From: DASXQK01 sp963724385 | Lineage (GTDB): Bacteria; Pseudomonadota; Alphaproteobacteria; Dongiales; Dongiaceae | Length of the DNA: 64,000 nucleotides | Reading direction: 5' to 3' | Assembly (NCBI GenBank): GCA_963724385.1 | Contig: CAVRUJ010000001.1 | Location: 1,178,001 to 1,242,000 of the forward strand | Shown: piece by piece, positions 42,717-52,859 of the stretch | How the letters are laid out: every line of letters begins with the position of its first letter | Position numbering within the stretch: position 1 is the stretch's first letter | Notes under the pieces: model-generated | Seen by the model: only the letters and a program-made list of their open reading frames with translations | Databases searched by the model: none | Told to the model about the DNA's origin: nothing | Program-made: the position numbers and the translations under genes

Positions 42717-43348
42717 CGACGACGGCCGATGATCTGGTCGCGCTGATGGTGGTGGCGCTGACCGGCAGCACAGCGGCGGCCAACAATGTCTTCGCCCCGC
42801 GCGATTGGCCGGCCCAGCTCGGCGTGATGCCGATCCTGAAGGTCCAGTCGCCCACGGAACGCAAAGAGAGCCTCGGCCGCTCCGGCGCGCAGCAGTTCAA
42901 TGTCATCGCGACGGTGCGCGTGATCGGGAACGTCACGGCCTTGGCTTCATCTGGCGATGCTGGCGCCGCTGCTGCAATGGCGGCGCTTCGTGTCCTGCAG
43001 CGTCAAATCGAGGTCGCGATCATCAACAGTTACGATCTGACTTTGCGGATCCAGCAGATTGCCTTCGTCGAAATCCAGAACCGCATCACATCCGAGGGCA
43101 AGCAGCATGTCGGCGAGCTGATCATGGATTTCGGGCTCGAGTTCTATCAGGGCCCGGAAGACTTCGCGCCGCCCACCATCTCCGCGCTCGAGGAGATGGC
43201 GATCTTCACCGACCTGATCAATGTCTTCGATCCGAACGGCGACTATCCGGCGCCCCCGGTCACCGATCCGGTCGTGCCCGCGCCCCGCACCTCCGGCCCC
43301 GACGGCCGGGCCGAAGGCGCAGGGCTTCTAATCGAACTGCCGCAATAG
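42713..43348 (+). CDS. Tail terminator/tail completion-like protein
   Basis: A 211-residue protein. The front half (RDWPAQLGVMPILKVQSPTE, AAMAALRVLQRQIEVAIINS, FVEIQNRITSEGKQHVGELI) resembles tail terminators (gpU/Mu gp37 kind) that close the tail tube and join it to the head. The C-terminus is Pro-rich. The frame is intact and its place between joining protein and sheath fits. Confidence 0.6.
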   Translation: MTTTADDLVALMVVALTGSTAAANNVFAPRDWPAQLGVMPILKVQSPTERKESLGRSGAQQFNVIATVRVIGNVTALASSGDAGAAAAMAALRVLQRQIEVAIINSYDLTLRIQQIAFVEIQNRITSEGKQHVGELIMDFGLEFYQGPEDFAPPTISALEEMAIFTDLINVFDPNGDYPAPPVTDPVVPAPRTSGPDGRAEGAGLLIELPQ

Positions 43349-43358
43349 GAGCATTTGG

Positions 43359-43547
43359 ATGCGTGTGCAGGTCGCCCCGGGCCTGGTGATACGCGACCCG
43401 ATCACCAAGCAGCTCGTCCCGCCCGAGGGAATCGACGTTCCCGATGGCGACCTGTTCTGGCATCGCCGCCTGCGCGATGGCGATGTCTTGATCGTTCAAC
43501 CCGCGGCCAAGGCCGAGCCCGCCGCCGAACGGAGGTCCGACGAATGA
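43359..43547 (+). CDS. DUF2635 family protein
   Basis: A 62-residue protein with the DUF2635 pattern (VIRDPITKQLVPPEGIDVPD, FWHRRLRDGDVLI). In Mu-like phages this small gene lies directly before the tail sheath gene, as here. It overlaps the sheath start by ATGA. Confidence 0.85.
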   Translation: MRVQVAPGLVIRDPITKQLVPPEGIDVPDGDLFWHRRLRDGDVLIVQPAAKAEPAAERRSDE

Positions 43548-45051
43548 CGATCCCCTTCAAGCAGATCCCGGCCAATATCCGGGTCCCACTGTTCTACGCC
43601 GAAGTGGACCCGAGCCGGGCCAATACGGCGCAGCTCAATCAGCGCGCGCTCCTAATCGGCCAGATCACGTCGGCCGGCGCCGCGCTCCCCAACATCCCGA
43701 TTATCTCCCAGGGCGTGGCCGACGCGAAGACGCAAGGCGGCCAGGGCTCGATCCTGGCCCTGATGGCGGCGGCCTATCGCAACAACGATCAGTTCGGCGA
43801 GCTTTGGTATCTCCCGTTGGCCGATGATGGCTCCGCTGCGGCGGCGATAGGCGGGGTCAAGTTCACCAGTGTCGCGAGCGCGATAGGCACGCTGTCGCTC
43901 TACATCGGCGGCCAGCTCGTTTCCATGCCGGTCTCCTCGGCGCAGACGCTGGCCCAGCTCGCCACCGCACTCGCCGCGGCGATCAATGCGATCGCCGACC
44001 TGCCGGTCACTGCCGCGGTCGACGGGACCGATGCGACCAAAGTCGATGTCACGGCGAAGAATGCGGGCCTGAGCGGCAACGACATCGACATTCGGTTCAA
44101 CTACCAGGGCACGGCCTCAGGGAGAGGTCCTGCCCACGGGCCTCGCCGCGACGATCATCGCCATGACCGGCGGCGCCACCAACCCGACGCTGACGACGGC
44201 GCTCGCCAATTTGCACGACATGCCCTTCGACTTCATTGCGATGGGGATGAACGACGCGACGGGTCGCTCAACGCGCTTCAGGCCTTCCTGAACGACAGCG
44301 TCGGGCGATGGAGCTGGGAAGTGCAGGTGTACGGCCATCTCGTCGTCGCCAGCCGGGGCACTATTGTCAGCGCGCTTACGACGCTCGGGACCGCGCGCAA
44401 TGATCAGCATGGGACGATCATGGGCTTCTATGATTCGCCGACGCCGCACTGGAAGTGGGCGGCCGCGATCGCGGCGCAGGTTGCGATCAGCGCCAGGGCG
44501 GATCCCGGCATTCCGATCCGGACCGTCACGCTGCTCGATGTTTCTTATCGCCGCCGGTCGCCTCGCGCTTCCAGCTCACGGATCGCAACACGCTGCTGTT
44601 CGACGGCATCTCGACCTTTACCGCGATGGGCGGGGCGGGGGCGGTGCATATCGAGAAGCTGATCACGACATACCAGCTGAACGCCTTCGGGCAGCCGGAC
44701 AATTCGGTATCTCGATATCGAGACGATGTTCCAGCTGATGTTCATCCTGCGGTCGCTTGAGCGGCGTCGTCACGACGAAGTACGCTTGGGTCAAGCTGGC
44801 CGCGGATGGGACGCGCTTCGCGCCAGGCTCGGGCGATCGTGACGCCGGCCATCATTCGGGCCGACATCATCGCGCAATATCAGCAACTCGAATATGACGG
44901 TCACGTTCAGAATTCGGCCGCCTTCGCCGCGGCGCTGATCGTTCAGCAGAACTCGACCAATCCGAACCGGGTCGACGTTCTGTATCAGCCGGGAACTTGA
45001 TCGACCGCCTCGACATCTTCGCCCTGCTGGCGCCAGTTCCGGCTGCAATAG
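43544..45051 (+). pseudogene. Contractile tail sheath protein (Mu gpL-like), frameshifted
   Basis: The first 195 codons are intact (FKQIPANIRVPLFYAEVDPS, VADAKTQGGQGSILALMAAA, NNDQFGELWYLPLADDGSA). Later pieces: LNALQAFLNDSVGRWSWEVQ, GHLVVASRGTIVSALTTLGT, QHGTIMGFYDSPTPHWKWAA, RNTLLFDGISTFTAMGG, IRADIIAQYQQLEYDGHVQN, IDRLDIFALL. They form the Mu-type sheath that contracts during injection. Shifts are near 44122, 44262, 44545, 44710, 44800 and 44993. The expected stop is the TAG at 45049. Confidence 0.85.
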
Positions 45052-45161
45052 GCAGGTCAAGCAATACAGACGCCACTGCAGGGCGTCGCTCCGGGGGCGG
45101 CCTGAGCAAGGCCGCCCCAATCCCTTTCCGGCCCTCTCACGTTTCAAGGGGAGCCATCGCC

Positions 45162-45550
45162 ATGAGCGGACAACAGCTAACAGGCTGGCAGGTACCGCGT
45201 ACCTTCAGCATCGACGGCCAGAGCTACGGGCTTTGGTGGGCGACTTCGAATACAACCCGTCATCCTCTCACGCGCGAGACGCTGATCGGCCAGGATGGGG
45301 GCGGTGCACGGCTGGATGCCGAGAAGCCGATGGCGCCGCATATGTCGGGCACCATCCGCAATTCCCAGGGCCTGACGGTCGCCGACTTCAACACCATCGA
45401 CCGAGCGTCACGGTCACCTGCCAGCTCAACAACGGCAAAGTGATCATCGGTCGCAACATGTGGACGGTCGAGAATCAGACCGCGAAATCCACGGACGGCA
45501 CGATCGAGGTCAAGTGGGAAGGCCTGCAGGGCGCGGTCACCGAGAACTGA
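45162..45550 (+). pseudogene. Tail tube protein (Mu gpM-like), frameshifted
   Basis: It starts MSGQQLTGWQVPRTFSIDGQ after a clear GGGGAG binding site. Later pieces include EKPMAPHMSGTIRNSQGLTV and NGKVIIGRNMWTVENQ, DGTIEVKWEGLQGAVTEN, typical of the tail tube family of Mu-like phages. Shifts are near 45232, 45300 and 45402. The gene is about 118 residues when intact. Confidence 0.8.
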
Positions 45551-45671
45551 TTGCTCGTGCCTTTCCGGCCTTCGGCCTCATCAAGGCGCACACATCCCTA
45601 TCGGCATATGTCACTTCCCGTACGTCAAGTAACATATGCCGCATCCCTATCCCTCGAAACAGGACTGATCC

Positions 45672-46085
45672 ATGACCGAAATCAATTCGGGCGCGCCTCG
45701 GCAAAGCCCGAACCTCCCGAGAGCAAGAGACGATCACGCTCCGCAAGCCGGTCAAGCTCGGGGAGATCGAAATGCCGAGCTGGAGCTGCGCGAGCCGACG
45801 GCGGGCGAGGTGCAGAAGGCGGCGGAAGGCGGCGCGATGGGCTCCAGACATCGAGCTCGTCTCCCTGGTGTCCGCCCTCGCCCAGGGCGTCATCCGCAAG
45901 GTCGGCGACCGGGATCTCACCGACGCGATCGAATATCTCCAGGGTTTTATTCAAAGCGACCAGCCACCGGCACCTGACGCTGGCGAGCCTCGCCAGGTAC
46001 TACGGCTGGGGGCCCCGCGAGCTCTGGGCGCTCACCTGGACCGAGATAGCCTGCTGGAATAACGAGGCTCGGGATCCCGCTGGTG
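45672..46085 (+). pseudogene. Tail assembly chaperone region, frameshifted
   Basis: Pieces: MTEINSGA, AELELREPTAGEVQKAAEGG, IELVSLVSALAQGVIRKVGD, LTDAIEYLQGF, and in another frame HLTLASLARYYGWGPRELWA, LTWTEIACWNNEA. The first set is the short chaperone and the second the extension found in myophages, normally made by programmed frameshifting. Because accidental shifts surround it, a programmed site cannot be singled out. Confidence 0.6.
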
Positions 46086-46100
46086 AGCTGGAGGCGCAAG

Positions 46101-48255
46101 ATGATGGCCATCAGCGGCTTCCGCATCATCGTCGCCGCCGTCGACAAGGCCACCGCCGTTGTCGAGCAAATCAACCAGAGCTGCGCAACTCGGACCCAGC
46201 CGATCGCCCGGATCACGGGTCGGTCGAAGGCTGCGCAAGGAAAGGGGGCTCGATCGCGTCGGCAAGTCGATGGGCGACGTCGGCCAGGCCGCCGGCAACG
46301 TGGGCGAACAACTGACCCGAATCGTCGCCCCCCTCGCGGCGATCGCCGGGGTCGGCAGCATCGCCGGCGTCGCGGCGCTGGCCAAGCAATTGAGCGCGTC
46401 GGCGCCGAGATCGGCCGACAGGCGGAAACGATCGGCGTCCCGGTCGGGCAACTGCAGTTGCTCTCCGGCGCCGCGCAGCTGATCGGTGTCAGCGCCGAAA
46501 GCCTGACCGGCGGCCTCAAGAGCCTGGGCACGACCATGGAGGACGCTCTCTCGGCCGAAACCAGGAAGCGTTGACCCTGATGAATCGGCTCGGCATCCAA
46601 TGCGCCGGAACGGCCGGCGGGCGGACGCGATCCGGGCCTTCGATGACCTCGCCGACGCGATCTCGCGCGCGCGGGCAACCCCCAGGTCCAGGGCCTCATC
46701 GCCCGGACCTTCGGCCTCGAGGAATTGCTTCCCTTGTTGCGCCAGGGCCGGCAGGGCATCGCCGAATTGGAAGCGCAGGTCCAGCGCAGCGGCGCGGTCA
46801 TGTCCGATCGCGGCGTTGCCGTTGCGACGGCCTTCCAGAAATCCCTGATCTATCTCGGCCTCGCCTTCGGCGGGGTGAAGAACGCGATCGCCGAGCAGCT
46901 TCTGCCAGCGGTTCAGCCGCTGGTCGATAGTTTTCGGGAATGGCTGATCGTCAACCGGGACTGGCTCGCCCTGAAGGTCAAGGAAGCCTTCATCGGGATC
47001 CGCGATGCGCTGGCCAGCGTCGATTGGGCGGGCGTGGTCAGCGGCATCAAGAGCATCGCATCCGGGATCGGCACGGTCGTGTCGTATCTCGGCGGTTGGA
47101 AGGCCGTGCTGATCGAAGTCGCGGCCCTGATTGACGGGTCCTTCATCGCGAACGTCGGGCTCGCCGCGCTGGCGATCGGGAACTTCGGCCTGGCGCTGAT
47201 GACGACGCCGGCGGGCTGGTTCCTCGGCATCGCCGCGCTGATCGGTGCCGCGGCCTACGAGATCTACGAGCACTGGAACGATATCAGCCAGTGGTTCGAG
47301 GGGATATGGGACAAGATCGCCGGTTGGTTCGAAAAGGGCTGGGCCAAGATCAAGCCGATCGTCGACGCGATGAAGGATGCGGCCGACTGGATCGGCAAGC
47401 AACTCGGCGCCGCCGGCGCGGCGGGGATGCGACCAGCCGGGGTCGGTGCAGTTGGGCCATCAACAGGCCTTCGGGCGGTACATCCGGAACCTTGAGCGGG
47501 GCCGGCCTCTGCGCCTCGGCAGCGCCGCCATCCTATGCCGTGGCGCCGCTCGGGCGGGTCGCGCCGCGTCCGGCGCCTCAGCCCGAGATCCCCGGCGCGA
47601 CCGGGACCTGGGAAGCGCCCCCGGTAACGGCGCCGGCCATGGCGGTCAGGCCGCCGCGGCGCCGTCGGTCGCCGCGCGGCCTCGGCCCGATCGGGCTGCG
47701 CCGAACGACCCGGGCAACCTGCGGAGCTGGGGCGATGCGCCGGTGATCGGCGGCTTCGCCGCCTTTGCCACGCCGAGCGGGCCTGTCGGCCATGGCAGGA
47801 AATCTCCAGGCCTATAGTCGGCAGGGGATCGATACGATCCGCGGCGTGGTGAGCCGCTGGGCCCCGGCCGGCGACAACAACGATGTCGATTCCTATGGCG
47901 CCGACGTGTCGAAGCGGACCGGTTATGGCCCGGACAGACCCTCGATCTCAGCGATCCGAAGGTGATGGGCCGAGTCATGACGGCGATGATCAGCCACGAG
48001 CAGGGCCAGCAGCCTTACAGCGCCGCGATGATCGATGCCGCCGCCCAGAGTCGGCTCGCCGGCGCCGTGGGCGGCCTGCCTACCGCGCCCGCGGCCCGGC
48101 GGGCGCGGAGCCGACAGCGATCAAGTCCGCCGAAGTGCTGGTCACGGTGAACTTCGAAAACGCGCCCCAGGGGATCCGAACTCGCGTCGATCGGCGGGGC
48201 CGGTCAGACTTCAGACTAGGTCGGCTACGCCATGGCGGACCAGGCCACGATATGA
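46101..48255 (+). pseudogene. Tail tape measure protein, frameshifted
   Basis: The protein sets tail length and leaves with the DNA. Pieces: SGFRIIVAAVDKATAVVEQI, VGEQLTRIVAPLAAIAGVGS, AETIGVPVGQLQLLSGAAQL, and a long intact run from about 46725 to 47430 (SDRGVAVATAFQKSLIYLGL, LLPAVQPLVDSFREWL, then several membrane-type helices). The C-terminal part is Pro-rich and ends around VTVNFENAPQGIRTRVD. At least eight shifts. It ends by ATGA overlap. Confidence 0.78.
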
Positions 48256-49603
48256 GTTGGTCGGATCAGCTGCTCCCGGCCTCGTTCCGGGGCGTGCCTT
48301 TCGGCGTGCTGGGGAGCCGGTCGCGCTTCGGCCGGCGCCTGGCGGTGCATGAGTATCCCTATCGCGACCGCCCTGGGCCGAGGACCTGGGCCGGGCCACC
48401 CGGCGGATCAGCGTCACCGGATTCCTGGTCGAGAACGACCTCGTCTATGGCGGTGGCCCGGTGATCTTGCAGCGCGAGATCCTGGTCGCGGCCTGCAGCA
48501 GCCCGGGCCGGGCATGCTGGTCCATCCAACCCTTGGCCTGCTGCAGGTCAGCCTGGCCGAGCTGCGCGTCTCCGAGAAATGGGATGACGGCCGGTATTTC
48601 GAGCTCGACTTCGGCTTTGTCGAGGCGGGGGACCGCATCTTCCCCAGCCTCGGCCTGGCGACCGGTCCTCTCGTGCTCTCAGCAGCCCTTGCAGCCGATT
48701 TCGCGGCGAGCGCGGCGTTCGATATCCGAGCTACTGCCGATCTTCCGCTGGGCCCGGCGATCGTAGCCGGCTCGCGAGCGTCACGGACCAATGGACCGCG
48801 ATGGCCATTTCGGCGGTCCGGATGCGACCTCGTCGATCAACCTGGTCGCCGCGTTGCAGGGCACGGGCTATGGCCGGTATTTCGGGGGGCGGAACTACGG
48901 CGGCTTCACCGGCATCGCGACGGGCCAGACCGGCACAGTGGCGACGTCGCTACAGCGATTGACCGGGACCACGGGCCGGGCTGCTATTGCCGCAGCGACG
49001 GCCAATCTTGCTTCGGTGGGGGAGAACCTGGGCGGCGCCGGCGACGATCCCACGGTCTTCGCTGGCGCCGCCCAGACCACTGCCGCCGCGGTTTTGAGTG
49101 CCTGCGCCGATCCCGCCGATGGGGTACGCCTGCTCGGCGGTCTCGCCGATTTCACGCCGGCCGCACCGGCGGCGTCCGATCCGATCGGGGCGGCGAGCTA
49201 TGACATCCAGGATGCCGCCGGAGACCTGTTCCGCCGCGCCGCGGTGGTGGCCCTGGCCCGGGCCGCGATGACCTACCAGCCCGCATCCTATGACGACGCA
49301 GCCAATCTTCGGACCGAGGTAACGGATCAACTCGACCAGGAGATCACGATCGCCGGCGATCAGGAGGAGGACGGCGCTTACGAGGCGCTCCGCGCACTCC
49401 GGATCGCCGTGGTTCGGGACCTGACGCAGCGCGGTGCCACATTGGCGCCGATGGCCCCATTCTCGACGGGTGCGCCCATGCCCGCGCTCACTTTGGCGGT
49501 CCGGCTCTATCGCGATGCCGGCCGTTCGGATCAGCTCGTGACCCAGGTCGACCCGATCCATCCGGCCTTCATGCCGCCCGCGTTCCGCGCGCTTGCCAGG
49601 TGA
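48252..49603 (+). pseudogene. DNA circularisation/tail protein (Mu gpN-like), frameshifted N-half
   Basis: The N-terminal part (MSWSDQLLPASFRGVPFGVL, RRLAVHEYPYRD, VTGFLVENDLVYGG) fits the DNA circularisation N-terminus domain of Mu gpN-type baseplate proteins. After shifts near 48376, 48500, 48780 and 48830 the C-terminal 260 residues are in one open frame (INLVAALQGTGYGRYFG, DLFRRAAVVALARAAMTYQP, VDPIHPAFMPPAFRALAR). Confidence 0.78.
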
Positions 49604-49612
49604 TGACAAGCA

Positions 49613-50677
49613 ATGGACGATCTGCTGCTGACCGCCGGTGGCCGGCAAATCTCGGGCTGGACCGAGGTGCGGGTCACGCGCGGCGTCGAGCGTTGTCCGT
49701 CGGATTTCGAGATCGCGATGACGGAGCTCTATCCCGGCGCGCCGCTCGACGTGACGGTGCGGCCGGGCGACGAATGCCAGGTCGCACTCGGGGCGGATCT
49801 GGTCCTGACCGGCTATGTCGACCGCTTCGTGCCGAGCCTGGGGCCCAGCGACCACATGATCCGGATCACGGGGCGGGGCAAATGCCAGGATCTGGTCGAC
49901 TGCGCCGCGGAGTGGCCGAACGGCCAGATCAGCGGTGCCTCCGCGCTCGGCATCGCCCAGAAGCTGGCCCAGCCCTACGGCATTGCGGTGAATTCCTCGG
50001 CGCCGGTCGGCGGCGCGATCCCGCAGTTCAACCTGATGATCGGAGAAAGCGCATTCGAAGTGATCGAGCGGGTCGGCCGTTATCGAGGCCTGCTCGCCTA
50101 TGACCAGCCCGATGGTTCGCTGATCCTGGCCCAGGTCGGCGCGACCCAGGCGGCATCGGGCTTCACCGAAGGCGAGAACGTCCAGGAGGCGACGCTGACC
50201 TGGTCGATGGACCAGCGCTTCTCGGATTATGACGTCTTCCTGCAGAGCATGGACGTACTGAGCGACACGGGGCAGGGCGGCAACCTGTTGGAAGTCGTCA
50301 AGGACCCAAACGTGCCTCGGCACCGGATGCACGCCATTATCGCCGAGGCGGCGAGCGGGGCGGGGCTCGATGTCGCGAAACAGCGAGGTTACTGGGAAGC
50401 AGCGCGGCGCGCGGGGCGATCCAGTGTGCTGGCCGTGAAGACGGATAGCTGGCGCGACGCAGCTGGCCAGCTCTGGGCGCCGAACACGGTGGTGCCGCTG
50501 GCTCTGCCGACCCTGAAACTCTCCGCCGCGAGCTGGGTGATCGGTGAGGTGACCTATCGCCGGGACGGGGAGGGCGGGACCATGGCGGAGCTGGTGCTGA
50601 TGCCGCCCGCGGCCTTCCTGCCTGAGCCGGTGATCCTGCAGCCGACCTTCCTGGACGTGGCGACGACCAATGGGTGA
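49613..50677 (+). CDS. Baseplate hub protein (Mu gpP/gp44-like)
   Basis: An intact 354-residue hub protein. Visible are TAGGRQISGWTEVRVTRGVE, VRPGDECQVALGADLVLTGY, ITGRGKCQDLVDCAAEWPN and FEVIERVGRYRGLLAYDQPD, as in Mu gp44, which trimerises beneath the tube. It overlaps the next gene by eight bases. Confidence 0.88.
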   Translation: MDDLLLTAGGRQISGWTEVRVTRGVERCPSDFEIAMTELYPGAPLDVTVRPGDECQVALGADLVLTGYVDRFVPSLGPSDHMIRITGRGKCQDLVDCAAEWPNGQISGASALGIAQKLAQPYGIAVNSSAPVGGAIPQFNLMIGESAFEVIERVGRYRGLLAYDQPDGSLILAQVGATQAASGFTEGENVQEATLTWSMDQRFSDYDVFLQSMDVLSDTGQGGNLLEVVKDPNVPRHRMHAIIAEAASGAGLDVAKQRGYWEAARRAGRSSVLAVKTDSWRDAAGQLWAPNTVVPLALPTLKLSAASWVIGEVTYRRDGEGGTMAELVLMPPAAFLPEPVILQPTFLDVATTNG

Positions 50678-51269
50678 CGGTGCGCTGCGTGCCGCGGTGG
50701 AAAGGCTTTATCGCCGGATCCTGCTGGCGATCGGCCGGGGCCGCATCACGCTCGTCGATGATAGCGGCCCGGTCCAGAAGCTGCAGATCCGGCTGGGCCC
50801 GCTCGAGCTGCGCGACGCGACGCCGAGGCTGGCCGAGTTCGGGTTCGCCTCGAACCCGCCCGCAGGGACCGACGCGATCGCGCTCTTTGTCGCCGGCGAC
50901 CGGTCCAACGCGGTGATCATCGCCACCGGCAACCAGACCTATCGGCTGAAGAACCTCGGCACCGGCGAGGTCGCGCTCTACGACATGTTCGGCCAGTCGA
51001 TCTGGCTCAAATCGACGGGCATCGTGGTGACGACGCCATTGAAGGTGACCGTCAACGCCGGGGATGAGATCGATGTGACGAGCCAGGTCAAGGCCCGCCT
51101 CGTGGCCCCGGAGATCAACGTACATGCACCGCTTCAGGGCGCCGTCTCGAAGCTGACCCTGGACGCCAATGGCGCCGGCTTCGTAATCGACGGCGTGGCG
51201 GGCACGATCGACACCTATTCGTCGGGCGGCGCCAGTCATCTGCCTCATCCGCCGGAGGTACCGACCTGA
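50670..51269 (+). CDS. Baseplate/spike protein (Mu gp45, gpV-like)
   Basis: An intact 199-residue protein. N-terminal OB-type part (RRILLAIGRGRITLVDDSGP, FVAGDRSNAVIIATGNQTYR), then a beta-strand stretch (LKVTVNAGDEIDVTSQVKAR) that should form the trimeric spike. Its C-terminus SHLPHPPEVP may be a metal-binding tip. It starts within the end of the hub gene. Confidence 0.85.
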   Translation: MGDGALRAAVERLYRRILLAIGRGRITLVDDSGPVQKLQIRLGPLELRDATPRLAEFGFASNPPAGTDAIALFVAGDRSNAVIIATGNQTYRLKNLGTGEVALYDMFGQSIWLKSTGIVVTTPLKVTVNAGDEIDVTSQVKARLVAPEINVHAPLQGAVSKLTLDANGAGFVIDGVAGTIDTYSSGGASHLPHPPEVPT

Positions 51270-51716
51270 TGGGTGACATTGCCACCGCCTGGGATATCGC
51301 CAACGGCCGCGGCGACTGGGTCCAGCAGGGCGCCTCGCTTCAAACGGGGGGCGACCTGGTCAACGCGATCCTGATCAGTCTCTTCACCGATCGGCTCGCC
51401 GCGATCGATGACGTCATCCCGGACGGCAGCGAGGATCCGCGCGGCTGGTCCGGCGATCTCGGCCAGGACTATCCGATCGGCTCGCGTCTCTGGCTGCTGT
51501 CGCGGGCCAAGCAGATCCCCGAAGTCCTGCGCATGGCGCGGGAATACGTGATCGAGGCGCTGCAGTGGCTGATCGACGACGAGGTCGTGGCCAAGCTCGA
51601 CCTCACCGTGGAGTTCACCCGGCCCGGGATGCTCGGCATCGCCATCGTGGCACACAAGCCGGCGGGGGATCGAACTCGCGATGCAGTTTGCCTACGCCTG
51701 GCAAGGGATCAATTGA
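51269..51716 (+). pseudogene. Baseplate protein (Mu gp46 family), one frameshift
   Basis: The Mu gp46/gp25-like wedge protein: WVQQGASLQTGGDLVNAILI, SLFTDRLAAIDDVIPDGSED, WLLSRAKQIPEVLRMAREYV, DLTVEFTRPGMLGIAIVAHK. A shift near 51667 separates the last residues (IELAMQFAYAWQGIN, TGA at 51714), which are conserved. Without repair the frame runs on over the next gene. Confidence 0.8.
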
Positions 51717-51717
51717 G

Positions 51718-52854
51718 ATGCCATTCAGCCGGCCTAGCCTGTCCGACCTGCGCGCGCGGGTCGCGGCCGACATCGGTTCACAGCTCCCCGGCGCCGACGC
51801 GCTATTGCGCTTCTCGAACCTCAACGTCGTGGGGCGCGCCCAGGCCGATCTGGCCTACCTGCATTTTGGGTATCTGGATTGGATCGCCAAGCAGGCCGTG
51901 CCCTATACCGCGACGGACGAGTTCCTCGAGGCCTGGGCGGGCTTGAAAGGGGTGATCCGGGAACCCGCGACAGCAGCGAGCGGCCAGGTCACTTTCAACG
52001 GCACGGTCGGCAAAGTGATCCCGGCCGGCTCGGAAGTGGTGAGGGGCGATGGCGCCACCTTCACCACCCAGGCCGCCGCGACGGTCTCTGGCGGCGGCAC
52101 GGCCGTAGTCACGGCGATGGCGGACCAGGTCGGCGCCGCGGGGAACTCGGACGTTGCCACGGTGATGACGCTCGGCGTGGCGATCGACGGGATCCAGTCG
52201 AATGGCGCGGTGAGCACCGCGCTAACCGGCGGCGCCGATGCCGAGACCGATGCCAACCTGCGCAGCCGGATGCTCAAGCAGTACGCAGCACCACCCCAGG
52301 GCGGCGACCTGACCGACTACATCGAATGGGCGCTCCAGGTCCCAGGCGTCACCCGAGCCTGGGTCCTGCCGCTCGGCAACGGCGCCGGCACGGTCGTGGT
52401 CTACACCATGCTCGACGTGAGCGAGGCGGCCCATGGCGGGTTCCCGCAAGGCAGCGACGGAGGCGCCGCCGCCGAGCCCCGGATCTCACCGGCGACGGGC
52501 GACCAGCTGGCTGTCGCGAATCATATCTACCCGGTCCAGCCCGTCACGGCGCTGGTCTATTCCGTCTCGCCGATCGCCAATCCGGTCAACTTCACGATCT
52601 CGCTGCCCGGCGCCTCGAGCACGGTCAAGGCGGCGGTGGCTGCGGCGATTGCCGGCGTCTTCATGCGTCTCGGCGGCCCCGGCAACACCTATGACGGCAA
52701 GCGCATCCTGCAGGGCACGGTCGACCTGTCGGACATCGAAGCGGCGATCATTGCGATCGCCGGCACCGAGGGCTTCGTCATCACCTCGCCGACCGCGAAC
52801 ATCGTGTCAGGCACGGGCCATCTCCCGACCCTGGGCACGATCACCTGGACCTGA
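51718..52854 (+). CDS. Baseplate J/gp47 family protein
   Basis: An intact 378-residue baseplate wedge protein. The N-terminus (PSLSDLRARVAADIGSQLPG), AYLHFGYLDWIAKQAVPYTA, ADAETDANLRSRMLKQYAA and QGTVDLSDIEAAIIAIAGTE are family features. It connects the hub with the sheath. It starts two bases after the gp46 stop. Confidence 0.9.
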   Translation: MPFSRPSLSDLRARVAADIGSQLPGADALLRFSNLNVVGRAQADLAYLHFGYLDWIAKQAVPYTATDEFLEAWAGLKGVIREPATAASGQVTFNGTVGKVIPAGSEVVRGDGATFTTQAAATVSGGGTAVVTAMADQVGAAGNSDVATVMTLGVAIDGIQSNGAVSTALTGGADAETDANLRSRMLKQYAAPPQGGDLTDYIEWALQVPGVTRAWVLPLGNGAGTVVVYTMLDVSEAAHGGFPQGSDGGAAAEPRISPATGDQLAVANHIYPVQPVTALVYSVSPIANPVNFTISLPGASSTVKAAVAAAIAGVFMRLGGPGNTYDGKRILQGTVDLSDIEAAIIAIAGTEGFVITSPTANIVSGTGHLPTLGTITWT

Positions 52855-52859
52855 GCGGC

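Noticed and set aside
46032..47402. A 456-codon leftward frame opposite the tape measure gene
   Set aside because: It is a shadow; it crosses frameshifts of the real gene only by chance and has no domain pattern.
48950..50332. A 460-codon leftward frame opposite gpN- and gp44-like genes
   Set aside because: It is an antisense shadow of two well-recognised baseplate genes.
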